A stretch of 64,000 bases of DNA from CAVRXQ01 sp963838845 (GTDB lineage Bacteria > Actinomycetota > Acidimicrobiia > Acidimicrobiales > Bog-793): the NCBI GenBank assembly GCA_963838845.1, contig CAWISR010000002.1, positions 930,001 through 994,000 on the forward strand. The letters are read 5' to 3'. Made by a program: the position numbers and the translations under genes. The notes under the pieces were generated by a model. It saw only the letters and a list, made by a program, of their open reading frames with translations, was not told where the DNA came from and searched no databases. Of this stretch, positions 35,189 through 44,388 are shown piece by piece; position 1 is the stretch's first letter, and the number at the start of each line of letters is the position of its first letter.

Positions 35189-35647
35189 TTGGCAAAGGTC
35201 GCAGTCGGGGCGTACGCGCCGGAGTTCTCCCTTGCCGACGAATCCGGCATGACGCGCAGCCTGAGCGAGTTCCTCGCCAAAGGCCCGCTCGTGCTGTTCT
35301 TCTACCCAGCGGCGATGACCGCAGGCTGCACCGCCGAGTGCCGACACTTTCGCGACGTCGGCCCCGAGTTCGAGGGGCTCGGCGTGCAACGAGTCGGGAT
35401 CAGTCGCGACTCGGTGGAGCGACAGCGGGAATTCGCGCGGCGCAACGCCTTTGACTACCCGCTGTTATCGGATCCCGACGGTGCCGTCGCGGACGCGTAC
35501 GGTACGAGGCGGAACTCGGCGTTCGCCCCGACGCGGCGGTGGACGTTCGTCATCGACGTCGATCGACGCGTGCTCGCGGTGATCAAGAGCGAAACCCGCA
35601 TGCGCTCCCACGCCGATCGGGCGCTCGACGTGCTCCGCGCCCGCTGA
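35189..35647 (+). CDS. Peroxiredoxin, BCP/PrxQ-like
   Basis: A 152-residue thioredoxin-fold peroxidase beginning MAKVAVGAYAPEFSLADESG at TTG, after CGGAGG. The peroxidatic cysteine is in AAMTAGCTAECRHFRDV, with a second Cys four residues on that could serve as resolving Cys (five in canonical BCP). GVQRVGISRDSVERQREFAR and YPLLSDPDGAVADAYG are family blocks. It reduces peroxides using thioredoxin-like or mycothiol-linked donors. Divergent from EF-G2. Confidence 0.9.
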   Translation: MAKVAVGAYAPEFSLADESGMTRSLSEFLAKGPLVLFFYPAAMTAGCTAECRHFRDVGPEFEGLGVQRVGISRDSVERQREFARRNAFDYPLLSDPDGAVADAYGTRRNSAFAPTRRWTFVIDVDRRVLAVIKSETRMRSHADRALDVLRAR

Positions 35648-35691
35648 CGAGGGCGAGGAAGCGTTCTCATCCGACAGCTCTACGTGAAGCG

Positions 35692-36963
35692 ATGCGCGGC
35701 CGACGGGTCCTGATCGACATCACCCCGCTGCGACGGTCGGCGAATTTCCGCCGGCTGTGGTCGGGGTACCTCGTCTCGCAATTCGGCTCTCAGATCACCG
35801 TCGTGGCTGTGCCGTACCAGGTGTACCGCCTCACGCACTCGACACTCGACGTCGGGCTCGTGAGCCTCGCCCAGCTCGGGCCGCTCCTTTTCGGCTCCCT
35901 CGGCGGCGGAACGCTCGCCGATCGGATCGATCGCCGAAAGCTCCTCGTCGCGACGCAGTCCCTGCTCGCCGTGACGAGTGGAGTGTTGGCTATCAACGCC
36001 GCATTCGGCCGTCCGCAGCTGTGGGTCGTCTTCCTGGCGAGCGCGTCGGCTGCGGGGCTTTCGGGTATCGACAGCCCGACGCGCGCCGCGCTCATCGGCG
36101 ACTTCGTCGGCCGCGAAATGCTCGCGTCGGCGTCGGCGCTCTGGCAGCTGTTGTTCGGCGCGACGGCGATCGTCGGGCCGGCGGTCGGCGGCCTGCTCAT
36201 CGGGCACTTCAGCACCGAAGGCGCCTACCTCGCCGACGTCAGCACCTTCGCTTTCTCCCTCGTGGCGGTCCTGCGTCTTGCGATGCCCTCCCACCCGCGC
36301 CCGGTGCGGGAGCACGCGGCGCGAGAGGTGCTCGACGGTCTGCGGTACATCCGGGGCCACCAGGTGCTCCAGGGCGTCTTCCTCATCGACTTGAACGCCA
36401 TGGTCTTCGGCATGCCCCGCGCCCTGTTTCCGGCGCTGGCGATCTCCCGTTTCCACGGCGGAGCGGGCACGGTCGGGCTCTTGTACGCCGGTCCGGCGGC
36501 CGGGGCGTTCATCGGTGCGGCGCTCACGGGTTGGGTGACGTCGATCAAGCGTCAAGGACGCGCCGTGCTGATCGCGGTGACGATCTGGGGGGCGGCGATC
36601 ACCGGCTTCGGGGTCTCGACGGCGCTCCCCGTGGCGTTCATCGTCTTGATGATCGCCGGCGCGGCCGACGTCATCTCGGCGGTCTTCCGCGGTGCGATCC
36701 TGCAGTTCGAGGCGCCGCGCCCGCTCGCCGGGCGCCTCCAGGCGGTGCAGACCGCCGTCGTGACGGGCGGTCCGCGCCTCGGCGACCTGGAATCGGGCGC
36801 GGTCGCGTCCGGCGTCGGGGCGGTCGATTCGGTGCTGATCGGTGGTCTCGCCTGTCTGGCGGGTGTGGCGGTCTTGATGCAGCTCCTTCCGAGGTTTTCC
36901 CGGTACCGTCCAACAGGACTCGAAGAGGCGCATGTCGCGCCCCCCGACGGAACGGAGGTTTGA
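35692..36963 (+). CDS. MFS exporter (EntS/macrolide-type)
   Basis: A 423-residue transporter with 12 predicted helices. It opens LRRSANFRRLWSGYLVSQFG, the usual N-terminus of MFS_3/EntS-like exporters, and has the cytoplasmic loop motif GGGTLADRIDRRKLL between helices 2 and 3. The substrate is unknown. The stop is four bases from npdG, so it is probably co-transcribed with the redox-cofactor genes, though a functional link is only suggested. Confidence 0.85.
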   Translation: MRGRRVLIDITPLRRSANFRRLWSGYLVSQFGSQITVVAVPYQVYRLTHSTLDVGLVSLAQLGPLLFGSLGGGTLADRIDRRKLLVATQSLLAVTSGVLAINAAFGRPQLWVVFLASASAAGLSGIDSPTRAALIGDFVGREMLASASALWQLLFGATAIVGPAVGGLLIGHFSTEGAYLADVSTFAFSLVAVLRLAMPSHPRPVREHAAREVLDGLRYIRGHQVLQGVFLIDLNAMVFGMPRALFPALAISRFHGGAGTVGLLYAGPAAGAFIGAALTGWVTSIKRQGRAVLIAVTIWGAAITGFGVSTALPVAFIVLMIAGAADVISAVFRGAILQFEAPRPLAGRLQAVQTAVVTGGPRLGDLESGAVASGVGAVDSVLIGGLACLAGVAVLMQLLPRFSRYRPTGLEEAHVAPPDGTEV

Positions 36964-36967
36964 GGCG

Positions 36968-37648
36968 ATGCAGGTGGGGATCCTCGGCGGGACCGGTCCC
37001 GCGGGTAGGGCCCTCGCCGCCAGGATCGCGGCGACCGGTGCCGCCGTCGCGCTCGGTTCGCGTGACGAAGCGCGCGCCACCTCGGTGGCGAAAGAGATCC
37101 GCGAGCTGTGGCCAGACCACACGCTCCAGATCGCCGGCGGGACGAACGACTGGGTGGCGTCGGCATCGAACCTCGTCATCCACGCGACGGTCTACGAAGC
37201 GGCGGCCGAGACGGCCGCCCGGCTCGCACGCGAGCTGTCCGGAAAGGTGTTGATCTCGATCGCGAACGGCATGAACCGCGTCGCGGGCGAGTTCCAGGCC
37301 GTCCTCCCGGCGAGGGGTTCGATCGCCGCAACGCTGCAAGGGGTCCTTCCCGACACGAAGGTCGCCGCCGCGTTCCATCATCTGCCGGCCAAGGAGTTCG
37401 CGGACATCGCGCGCCCGGTGGAGTGCGACGTCCTCATTTGCGCGGACGACGAAGAAGCGGCCGACGAGACCGTCGTTCTCGTCGAGTCGATTCCCGGGCT
37501 GCGCGCCCTGCGGGCAGGATCGCTCGCCTCTGCGGGCGCGGTCGAGGCGTTCACCGCGGTCCTCGTCAATGTGAACGTGCGGTACCGGTGCCACACGACG
37601 TTGCGTCTGATGGGGGTGCCGGTCGAGCCGGGCTCAGGGCACCCGTGA
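36968..37648 (+). CDS. npdG: F420H2:NADP oxidoreductase
   Basis: A 226-residue NpdG: Rossmann start MQVGILGGTGPAGRALAARI, NADP phosphate-binding SRDEARA, and ISIANGMNR, ATLQGVLPDTKVAAAFHHLP and VESIPGLRALRAGSL blocks typical of the family. It transfers hydride between coenzyme F420 and NADP. The presence of the gene implies that the organism makes F420. GGAGG lies nine bases before the ATG; the stop overlaps the start of mshC. Confidence 0.92.
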   Translation: MQVGILGGTGPAGRALAARIAATGAAVALGSRDEARATSVAKEIRELWPDHTLQIAGGTNDWVASASNLVIHATVYEAAAETAARLARELSGKVLISIANGMNRVAGEFQAVLPARGSIAATLQGVLPDTKVAAAFHHLPAKEFADIARPVECDVLICADDEEAADETVVLVESIPGLRALRAGSLASAGAVEAFTAVLVNVNVRYRCHTTLRLMGVPVEPGSGHP

Positions 37649-38763
37649 CCATGCGCCTGTACGACACGGCACGCGAAGAGGTGGTGCCGTTCGAACCCGG
37701 TCGGATCGTCACGATGTACACCTGTGGAATCACGCCGTACGACTCGGCGCACCTCGGTCACGGCGCGACCTACATCGTCTACGACAACGTGCAGCGGCGC
37801 CTGCGCGACCTCGGCCATGAGACGCACTGCGTGCGCAACGTCACCGACGTGGACGACGACATCCTGCGTGAGGCGCGAGATCGTCACGTCCACTACCTCG
37901 ACCTGGCGGCGGAAGAGGTTGCCCATTTCGACGATCAGATGCGGGCAATGAACCTCTTGCCGAGTTTCTCCGAGCCGCGCGCAACGTCGGCGATCCCCGA
38001 CATCTTGGGATTCATCGGCATGGTGCTCGCTTCCGGCCACGCGTACCAATCCGGGGGCGGCGTCTACTTCGACGTCTCCTCGTTCCCGCGCTTCGGTCAG
38101 CTCAGCCACCTCAATCGGGGCGCGATGATCGCACTCGCTCGCGACAACGGCGGCAACGTGGACGATCCTGCGAAGAACGACCCGCTCGACTTCGTGTTGT
38201 GGCAACCGTCGCTTCCGGACGAACCGGCATGGCATTCACTGTGGGGCCCGGGGAGGCCCGGATGGCATATCGAATGCTCCGCGCTCGCGATGCGCGAACT
38301 CGGCATCACCGTCGATTTGCACGGGGGAGGGACCGATCTCATCTTCCCGCACCACGAATGCGAGACCGCGCAGTCCGAAGCGGTCACGAGTGAGCCGTTC
38401 GTGCGCCACTGGCTGCACGCGGCGATGGTGCTCCTGAACGGCGAGAAGATGTCGAAGTCGAAGAAGAACCTCATCTTCGTCGGTGATCTCTTGAAGGAAT
38501 TCGACCCGAGTGTCGTGCGGGTCGCGCTGAGCTCGCATCACTACCGCACGCCGCTCGATTGGTCCGAGGCGGTGATTCGCGACGCGGAGGAGCGCGTCGC
38601 TCGCTGGCGTCGAACCGGTGAAGGAGAGGGTGCGCTCGACGAAGTGCGCGAATGCCTCGACGACGATCTCAACGTGCCCGGGGCGTACGAGGCGATTGAT
38701 TCGGCGGCGCGACGCGGCGAAGGGGTGAGCGCGGCGGCCGAGCTTCTCGGTGTGGCGCTCTAA
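37645..38763 (+). CDS. mshC: Cysteine ligase MshC (mycothiol synthesis)
   Basis: A 372-residue class I synthetase-like protein. MYTCGITPYDSAHLGHGATY carries the HIGH-equivalent and the ITPYD that distinguishes MshC from CysRS (which has PTVYD); RPGWHIECSA, HGGGTDLIFPHHE and EKMSKSKKN (KMSKS) complete the active site. MshC joins cysteine to glucosaminyl-inositol. It lacks the CysRS C-terminal anticodon domain, agreeing with MshC length. GTG 37645 overlaps the npdG stop; ATG 37651 is an alternative. Confidence 0.85.
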   Translation: MTMRLYDTAREEVVPFEPGRIVTMYTCGITPYDSAHLGHGATYIVYDNVQRRLRDLGHETHCVRNVTDVDDDILREARDRHVHYLDLAAEEVAHFDDQMRAMNLLPSFSEPRATSAIPDILGFIGMVLASGHAYQSGGGVYFDVSSFPRFGQLSHLNRGAMIALARDNGGNVDDPAKNDPLDFVLWQPSLPDEPAWHSLWGPGRPGWHIECSALAMRELGITVDLHGGGTDLIFPHHECETAQSEAVTSEPFVRHWLHAAMVLLNGEKMSKSKKNLIFVGDLLKEFDPSVVRVALSSHHYRTPLDWSEAVIRDAEERVARWRRTGEGEGALDEVRECLDDDLNVPGAYEAIDSAARRGEGVSAAAELLGVAL

Positions 38764-38899
38764 GGCCGCTCAGCGGGACCTCAGGCGCGCGTGCGCATGA
38801 TCGCACCACGATGAGCTGGGAGAACGACAGATAGGCTGCGTTGGCACCGGCTGGGCGCAGCATCGTGCACCGCATCGTCCAAAGGAGTGAACCGCCCTC

Positions 38900-40894
38900 G
38901 TGTCGTCGATCACCGTCACCGTCGCGGATGGGACAGAGCGCGAACTCGACGCCGGCGCGACCGTCGCCGACCTCGCCGCCTCGATCGGCCCGCGACTCGC
39001 CAAAGACGCCGTCGCGGGGGAGGTGAACGGGAGGCTCGTCGATTTGCGAAAGCCTCTCGATGACGGCGATCGCGTGAAGGTGGTGACGGGAGACTCCGAC
39101 GAGGGGCGCACGGTGATCCGCCACTCGACTGCGCACGTGATGGCACAAGCGGTCCTTCGTCTCTTTCCGGGCGCGCACTTTGCGATCGGACCGGCGATCG
39201 CGGACGGCTTCTACTACGACTTCGAGCTGCCCGACGGCCGGCACTTCTCCGACGAGGACTTGCCGGTGGTCGAGGCCGAGATGCGCACGATCGTCGCCGA
39301 GGGACAACCCTTTGTCCGCGAAGAGCACGACATCAGAAAGGGTCTCGAAATCTTCGCCGACCAACCGTTCAAAAAAGAGATCATCGAGACGGTGGCGGCA
39401 GCAGACGGGTCCGCCGAGCCGGAACTCGCGACGGAAGCGCCGACGGGCGCGTCGACGATCTCCACCTATCGCAACAGCGCGATGTTCGTCGATCTCTGCC
39501 GCGGGCCGCACGTGCCGTCGACCGCCCGCCTCGGACACTTCAAGCTCACGCGGGTCGCGGGCTCGTACTGGCGTGGCGACGAACGGCGTCCGCAGCTGCA
39601 ACGGATCTACGGCACGGCGTGGGAATCCGATGCCGCGCTGCGCGCGCACCTCCTCCAGTTGGAAGAGGCCGAACGACGCGACCACCGCCGGTTCGGCGCG
39701 GAACTCGACCTGTTCCACTTCCCGCCGGAGATCGGCAGCGGCCTTCCCGTCTTCCACCCGAAGGGCGCCTTGATCCGCCAGGTGATGGAGGACTACTCCC
39801 GCCAGATGCACCGCGCCCACGGATACGAACAGGTCTGGACGCCGCACATCTCGAAGTCGACGTTGTTCGAGACTTCGGGTCATCTCGGTTGGTATGCGCC
39901 GAACATGTACCCGCCGATGGAGATGGAAGGCGCGACGTACTACCTGAAGCCGATGAACTGTCCGATGCACATTCTCATTTACAAGGACCGCTCGCGTTCG
40001 TACCGCGAGCTGCCGATGCGGCTATATGAGTTCGCGACCGTCTACCGCTTCGAGCGCTCCGGCGTCATCCATGGGCTCACGCGCGTGCGTGGTCTCACCC
40101 AGGACGACGCCCACATCTTCTGTGCGTCAGAACAGCTCGGGGAGGAGCTCCGCTCGCTGCTCTCCTTCGTGCTGGAAGTGTTGCGGGCCTTCGGTCTCAC
40201 GGAGTTCGAAGCCGAGCTCGCGACCCGCCCCGACGAGTTCGTCGGCGATCCCGCCGAATGGGACGAGGCGACGGCGGCGCTGCGCGACGCGATCGAGGCA
40301 ACCGGCCTTCCCTACGTCGTCGCCGAGGGCGAAGGCGCCTTCTACGCACCGAAAATCGACGTCCACATGCGTGACGCGGTGGGTCGCCGTTGGCAGCTCT
40401 CGACGATCCAGGTCGACTTCCAACTTCCAGCCCGTTTTGACCTCTCCTACGTCGGCGCCGACAATGAGCGTCACCGCCCGCGCATGATCCACCGCGCCTT
40501 GTTCGGTTCGGTCGAGCGCTTCTTCGGCATCCTGCTCGAGCACTACGCGGGTGCACTGCCTACCTGGTTGATGCCGGTGCAAGTGCGCGTCCTCCCGGTG
40601 CGTGACGCGAATTCTGAGTACGCGAGGAAGGTCGCCGACGCGCTGCGGGGCGTCCAGTTGCGGGTCGACGTCGACGAGGCGGCGGAGCCGCTCGGGGCGC
40701 GCGTCCGGCGGGCGAAGCTCGAAAAGATCCCGTACGTCGTCGTCGTCGGCGACGACGACGTGGCGCACGGGACGGTCGGCGTGAACCGACGCGGCGGCGA
40801 TCGCCCCGATCGTGCCGTGCCGCTCGAGGAGTTCCTGGCGTTGGTTGTCGGCGAAATCTCGACGCGGGGTCGGCCGGAGGACGAGGCGGCGTGA
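38900..40894 (+). CDS. thrS: Threonyl-tRNA synthetase
   Basis: A 664-residue ThrRS with all domains: TGS (1-65), editing domain with HSTAHVMAQAV and the later CRGPHV zinc-type Cys, the class II catalytic core (YLKPMNCPMHILIYK; RVRGLTQDDAHIFC) and the anticodon-binding domain with PVQVRVLPV. GTG start 11 bases after AAGGAG. The stop overlaps the HIT gene, the head of a long co-directional run. No T-box structure is visible in the 136 bases upstream. Confidence 0.97.
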   Translation: MSSITVTVADGTERELDAGATVADLAASIGPRLAKDAVAGEVNGRLVDLRKPLDDGDRVKVVTGDSDEGRTVIRHSTAHVMAQAVLRLFPGAHFAIGPAIADGFYYDFELPDGRHFSDEDLPVVEAEMRTIVAEGQPFVREEHDIRKGLEIFADQPFKKEIIETVAAADGSAEPELATEAPTGASTISTYRNSAMFVDLCRGPHVPSTARLGHFKLTRVAGSYWRGDERRPQLQRIYGTAWESDAALRAHLLQLEEAERRDHRRFGAELDLFHFPPEIGSGLPVFHPKGALIRQVMEDYSRQMHRAHGYEQVWTPHISKSTLFETSGHLGWYAPNMYPPMEMEGATYYLKPMNCPMHILIYKDRSRSYRELPMRLYEFATVYRFERSGVIHGLTRVRGLTQDDAHIFCASEQLGEELRSLLSFVLEVLRAFGLTEFEAELATRPDEFVGDPAEWDEATAALRDAIEATGLPYVVAEGEGAFYAPKIDVHMRDAVGRRWQLSTIQVDFQLPARFDLSYVGADNERHRPRMIHRALFGSVERFFGILLEHYAGALPTWLMPVQVRVLPVRDANSEYARKVADALRGVQLRVDVDEAAEPLGARVRRAKLEKIPYVVVVGDDDVAHGTVGVNRRGGDRPDRAVPLEEFLALVVGEISTRGRPEDEAA

Positions 40895-41409
40895 GTCTCG
40901 ATCATCTCTGGGCGGGATGGCGCTCGGACTACGTCGCAACCGTGTCCGACGAGGTCACCGGCGAGCGCGCCGACTTCACCGACCGTTGCGTGTTTTGTCA
41001 GTTGCTCGCCGACGAGAGCGCCGACGCGACGAACTTCGTCGTCTACCGCGGCAAGCTCGCGGCTGCGGTGCTGAACGCCTTTCCCTACACGAGCGGCCAC
41101 CTCCTCGTGATGCCGATTCGCCACGTACGCGAGCCTGACGAGCTCACCGACGAGGAGAGCGAGGAGCTCTGGCGATCCTCATGGGACGCGGTGTCGGCGA
41201 TCCGCGCCGCGTACGCGCCGGACGGCGTGAACCTCGGCGTGAACCTCGGTCGGGCAGCGGGCGCGGGAATTCCGGACCACCTGCACGTGCACGTGCTGCC
41301 GCGCTGGATCGGCGACACGAGCTTCATCACCACCGTGGCGTCGGCGCGTGTGCTCCCTGAAGCGCTCTCCGAGAGCGCGAAGCGCCTGCGTGCCGCGTGG
41401 CCCGAGTAG
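40891..41409 (+). CDS. HIT-domain nucleotide hydrolase/phosphorylase
   Basis: A 172-residue histidine-triad protein, CVFCQLL near residue 30, LNAFPYTSGHLLVMPIRHV in the middle and the triad HLHVHVLPRW near 130. Actinobacterial proteins of this size, next to thrS and a CDP-alcohol phosphatidyltransferase, are diadenosine polyphosphate phosphorylases or related hydrolases. GTGA overlap with thrS. Confidence 0.92.
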   Translation: MSLDHLWAGWRSDYVATVSDEVTGERADFTDRCVFCQLLADESADATNFVVYRGKLAAAVLNAFPYTSGHLLVMPIRHVREPDELTDEESEELWRSSWDAVSAIRAAYAPDGVNLGVNLGRAAGAGIPDHLHVHVLPRWIGDTSFITTVASARVLPEALSESAKRLRAAWPE

Positions 41410-41463
41410 GTCGAATTCTGCGAAGTTCCTGGTAGCGTGGGTGTTGCTCGACCGGGAGTAGAG

Positions 41464-42309
41464 ATGATCGACGGCCGACGAAGACGCAAACGGGCGAACG
41501 CGCAATCCGACGCGCCCGTTGCCACCCGCTCATACGCCGAGCGACTCGTGGCGATCGGCGTCGGAGCGAATGCCGTAACCGCGATCGGCGTCCTGCTCGC
41601 CGCGGCGACGGGGATCCTGATCGGGCTCGGCGACTTCCTCGTCGCCGTGGCGCTGATCATCGTCGGCGGGCTCATGGACACCCTGGACGGCCACCTGGCG
41701 AAGGTGGCCGGGACCGCTTCTGGCAAAGGGGCGTTCTTTGACTCGGTCTCTGACCGCGTCGGCGATTCGATGATCTTCATCGGCGTCGCGTGGTACTTCG
41801 TCCGCACCCACGACGCGAACGCGGCGCTGTTGCCTGTCGGCATCCTCGCGCTCGCGAACCTCGTTTCGTATCAGCGGGCGAAGGCGGAGTCGCTCGGCTA
41901 CCGCGCCCAGGGCGGGCTCATGGAGCGCGCCGAGCGCCTCATCCTGCTCGGCGTGGCGCTGTTCGTCGCGTACTTCGTGCATGCCGCATTCGTCCCGTTG
42001 CTCGCGCTCTTGGCGGTGCTCACGGCGGCGACGGCCATTGGCCGCTTCTCCCGCGTCTGGCGCCAGGCGAGCGGCATCGCCCGGACACGGATCTCACCGA
42101 CACGCGCGCTGATCGAGCGGCGGCGCCAAGCCTGGTTGCAGGGCCCTCGCGCCGATCGTCAGCGGCGGAGCCGTAGGGAGCTCACACCACTTTCGGTTCG
42201 GCTCCGGACCGTGTTCTCCACGTCGCAAGAGGGTGGCAATCGACGCGAGCGGGTGAAGCTGCGCAGGTCCGCGCACGCCTTTATGCGCCGCATCGACATC
42301 GATCGCTGA
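41464..42309 (+). CDS. CDP-alcohol phosphatidyltransferase (PIP-synthase-like)
   Basis: A 281-residue membrane enzyme. The CDP-alcohol motif reads MDTLDGHLAKVAGTASGKG then AFFDSVSD: all four aspartates and both glycines are kept, but the canonical Arg of DGxxAR is Lys. About six helices span residues 25-200; the C-terminal ~80 residues are a highly basic cytoplasmic tail. Its place before a PatA-like acyltransferase and pimA suggests phosphatidylinositol-phosphate synthesis. ATG 41464 follows GGGAGTAGAG. Confidence 0.83.
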   Translation: MIDGRRRRKRANAQSDAPVATRSYAERLVAIGVGANAVTAIGVLLAAATGILIGLGDFLVAVALIIVGGLMDTLDGHLAKVAGTASGKGAFFDSVSDRVGDSMIFIGVAWYFVRTHDANAALLPVGILALANLVSYQRAKAESLGYRAQGGLMERAERLILLGVALFVAYFVHAAFVPLLALLAVLTAATAIGRFSRVWRQASGIARTRISPTRALIERRRQAWLQGPRADRQRRSRRELTPLSVRLRTVFSTSQEGGNRRERVKLRRSAHAFMRRIDIDR

Positions 42310-42316
42310 CGCGGCG

Positions 42317-43237
42317 TTGGCGACAAAGCCGGACGCGTCCCTAGGGCGCGCGCGGGCCGTCATCACCTACGCCGTCTACCGGGGGAGTGCGTCGGTCCTC
42401 CGCGTGCTCCCCGGTCCCGTTTCGCGCCTTGTCGCGGCCATGGTCGGCGTCGTCGCTTGGGCGGCAGGTCCGCAGCGCCGTCGGATCGTCGCCGAGAACC
42501 TCGCGCCGGTCCTCGGTGTCCACCCGCACGATCGTCGCCTCGCGCCGCTCGTGCGGCGTGCGTACGCCGACTACGGCGTGTACTGGTCCGACGCGGCGCG
42601 CCTCACGACCGCCGAGGTCCGCCGTCACCCCGAGCGCTTCCAACTGACGGGCACAGACATCTGGAACGATTTCGTCGGGAAAGAAAGCGGCGGGATCATC
42701 GTGCTGCCCCACCTCGGCTGCTGGGAAGCGGGCGCGGCGTGGACGTCGGCGATGGGCTACCCGCTCACCACCGTCGCCGAGGTGCTCGAGCCGCCCGAGC
42801 TGTTCGCCTGGTTCGCCCGCATGCGCCAACGCGTCGACTTGACGGTGCTGCCGGTCGGCACCGAGACGGTGCCGCACCTGCTCGCTTCACTCGCCGCGGG
42901 CACCGTGATCGCGCTGCTCGCCGATCGCGACGTCACGGGCGACGGGGTGGACGTCGAGTTCTTCGGGCAAAAGACCCGCATCCCGGGCGGGCCGGCGCTG
43001 CTCGCGCTCCGCAGCGGCGCGCCGTTGGTGCCGTGCGCGATCTACGTGCGTGCCGGCGGCAGCTACGACCTCAGGCTGCGCCCGCCGATCGACACGGCGC
43101 GCAGAGGAAGGCTGCGCGAGGACGTCGAGCGGGTCAGCCAGGACATCGTGAACGCGTTCGAGGACCTGATCCGCAAAGCTCCTGAGCAGTGGCACGTCTT
43201 CCAGCCGCTGTGGAACGCGGAGGACGCCGATCGATGA
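42317..43237 (+). CDS. Phosphatidylinositol mannoside acyltransferase-like (LpxL/HtrB family)
   Basis: A 306-residue lysophospholipid-acyltransferase-type protein. The catalytic H(x4)E is in VLPHLGCWEAG; LADRDVTGDGVDVEFFGQKT, RIPGGPALLALRSGAPLVPC and EQWHVFQPLW are typical of actinobacterial PatA. It would acylate a mannose of PIMs at the inner face of the membrane. It starts at TTG seven bases after the previous gene and overlaps pimA by four bases, so the cluster is translated as a unit. Confidence 0.87.
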   Translation: MATKPDASLGRARAVITYAVYRGSASVLRVLPGPVSRLVAAMVGVVAWAAGPQRRRIVAENLAPVLGVHPHDRRLAPLVRRAYADYGVYWSDAARLTTAEVRRHPERFQLTGTDIWNDFVGKESGGIIVLPHLGCWEAGAAWTSAMGYPLTTVAEVLEPPELFAWFARMRQRVDLTVLPVGTETVPHLLASLAAGTVIALLADRDVTGDGVDVEFFGQKTRIPGGPALLALRSGAPLVPCAIYVRAGGSYDLRLRPPIDTARRGRLREDVERVSQDIVNAFEDLIRKAPEQWHVFQPLWNAEDADR

Positions 43238-44388
43238 GGGTCGCGCTCGTCTCCCCGTACGACCTTTCGATCCCAGGCGGCGTGCAGTCCCAGGTCCTCG
43301 GGCTGGCCGACGCGCTCGTCCGCCTCGGGCACAGCGTCGGGGTCGTCGCCCCCGGGCGACCGGGAAGCTGGAGCGTCCCCGGCGCGAAGTCGACCGCTGT
43401 CGGTCGGTCGCTGCGTGTGCCGGCGAACGGCTCCTTCGCCCCGGTCGCGCCGTCTCCCTTCGCGATGCGGCGAACGGCGCGGGCACTTGCCGCCTTCGCG
43501 CCTGAGGTTGTCCACATCCACGAACCGCTCGTTCCCGGCCCGGCGCTCGCCGCGCTCGTCACGGCGAGCGCGCCCATCGTCGCCACCTTCCACCGCGCCC
43601 GACCGAGTCGCGCCTACACCGTGTACGCGCGGCTTATCCGCCGCGTCATGCGCCGCCTCGGCGCCGTGATCGCGGTCTCCGGCACCGCCGCGCAAACCCT
43701 TCGCGTCGTCGTCGGCGACGTCGACGTCGACGTCGCGATCGTCGCGAACGCGGTTGCCCCCGATCGCTTCGCGCGCCTGCACCCGGCACGGCGTGCCGGC
43801 CCGACGGCGCTGTTCGTCGGGCGCGTCGAGCCGCGCAAGGGGCTCGAGGTTCTGCTCGAGGCGTTCCACGGCCTCGCGGGTGACTTCTCGCTGCACGTCG
43901 TCGGCGACGGCCCGGACTTGAAGCGCCTCCGCCGTCGCTTCGGCGCCGACGACCGCGTCGTCTTCCTCGGTCGCTTGGGCGACGACGGACGCGATCTCGA
44001 GCTTGCCGCGGCGGACGTCTTCGTCTCGCCGGCGCTCGGTGGGGAGTCCTTCGGCGTCGTCTTGTTGGAAGCCATGGCCGCAGGGTGCGCGGTTTTGGCC
44101 TCGGATCTCCCCGGCTACCGCGACGCGGGAGCCGACGCGGCGTCGTACTTCCCTGCTGGGAACGTGAAGGCGCTGCGTGACAAGTTGCGCGTCTTGCTAT
44201 GCGAACGGGACGCCCGTGAGCGGCTCTCGCGCGCCGGCGTCGCGAGGTCGGTCGGGTTCTCGTTCGACGAGGCGGCGGTGCACTACGTCGCGGCGTACGA
44301 GCAGGCGATCGCCAACGCTGACGGCCCCGCTCCCGGTCGGGGCCGCCTCTTGGGGCGGTTCGAGCGGAACCGTACACTCGTCACGTAA
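43234..44388 (+). CDS. pimA: GDP-mannose:phosphatidylinositol mannosyltransferase-like GT4
   Basis: A 384-residue GT-B glycosyltransferase starting MRVALVSPYDLSIPGGVQSQ, the PimA N-terminus that binds the lipid acceptor. ALFVGRVEPRKGLEVLLEAF and GGESFGVVLLEAMAAGCAVL (the E-x7-E motif) form the nucleotide-sugar site. It catalyses the first mannosylation of phosphatidylinositol in this context. ATGA overlap with the acyltransferase and TAATG with the next gene. Confidence 0.88.
   Translation: MRVALVSPYDLSIPGGVQSQVLGLADALVRLGHSVGVVAPGRPGSWSVPGAKSTAVGRSLRVPANGSFAPVAPSPFAMRRTARALAAFAPEVVHIHEPLVPGPALAALVTASAPIVATFHRARPSRAYTVYARLIRRVMRRLGAVIAVSGTAAQTLRVVVGDVDVDVAIVANAVAPDRFARLHPARRAGPTALFVGRVEPRKGLEVLLEAFHGLAGDFSLHVVGDGPDLKRLRRRFGADDRVVFLGRLGDDGRDLELAAADVFVSPALGGESFGVVLLEAMAAGCAVLASDLPGYRDAGADAASYFPAGNVKALRDKLRVLLCERDARERLSRAGVARSVGFSFDEAAVHYVAAYEQAIANADGPAPGRGRLLGRFERNRTLVT

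Noticed and set aside
35680..37179. A 499-codon antisense frame across the MFS exporter and npdG
   Set aside because: Shadow of plus-strand genes with 12 helices and Rossmann motifs respectively.
38764..38899. T-box or attenuator leader for thrS
   Set aside because: No specifier stem, T-box sequence or terminator with a T-run is visible in the 136 bases.
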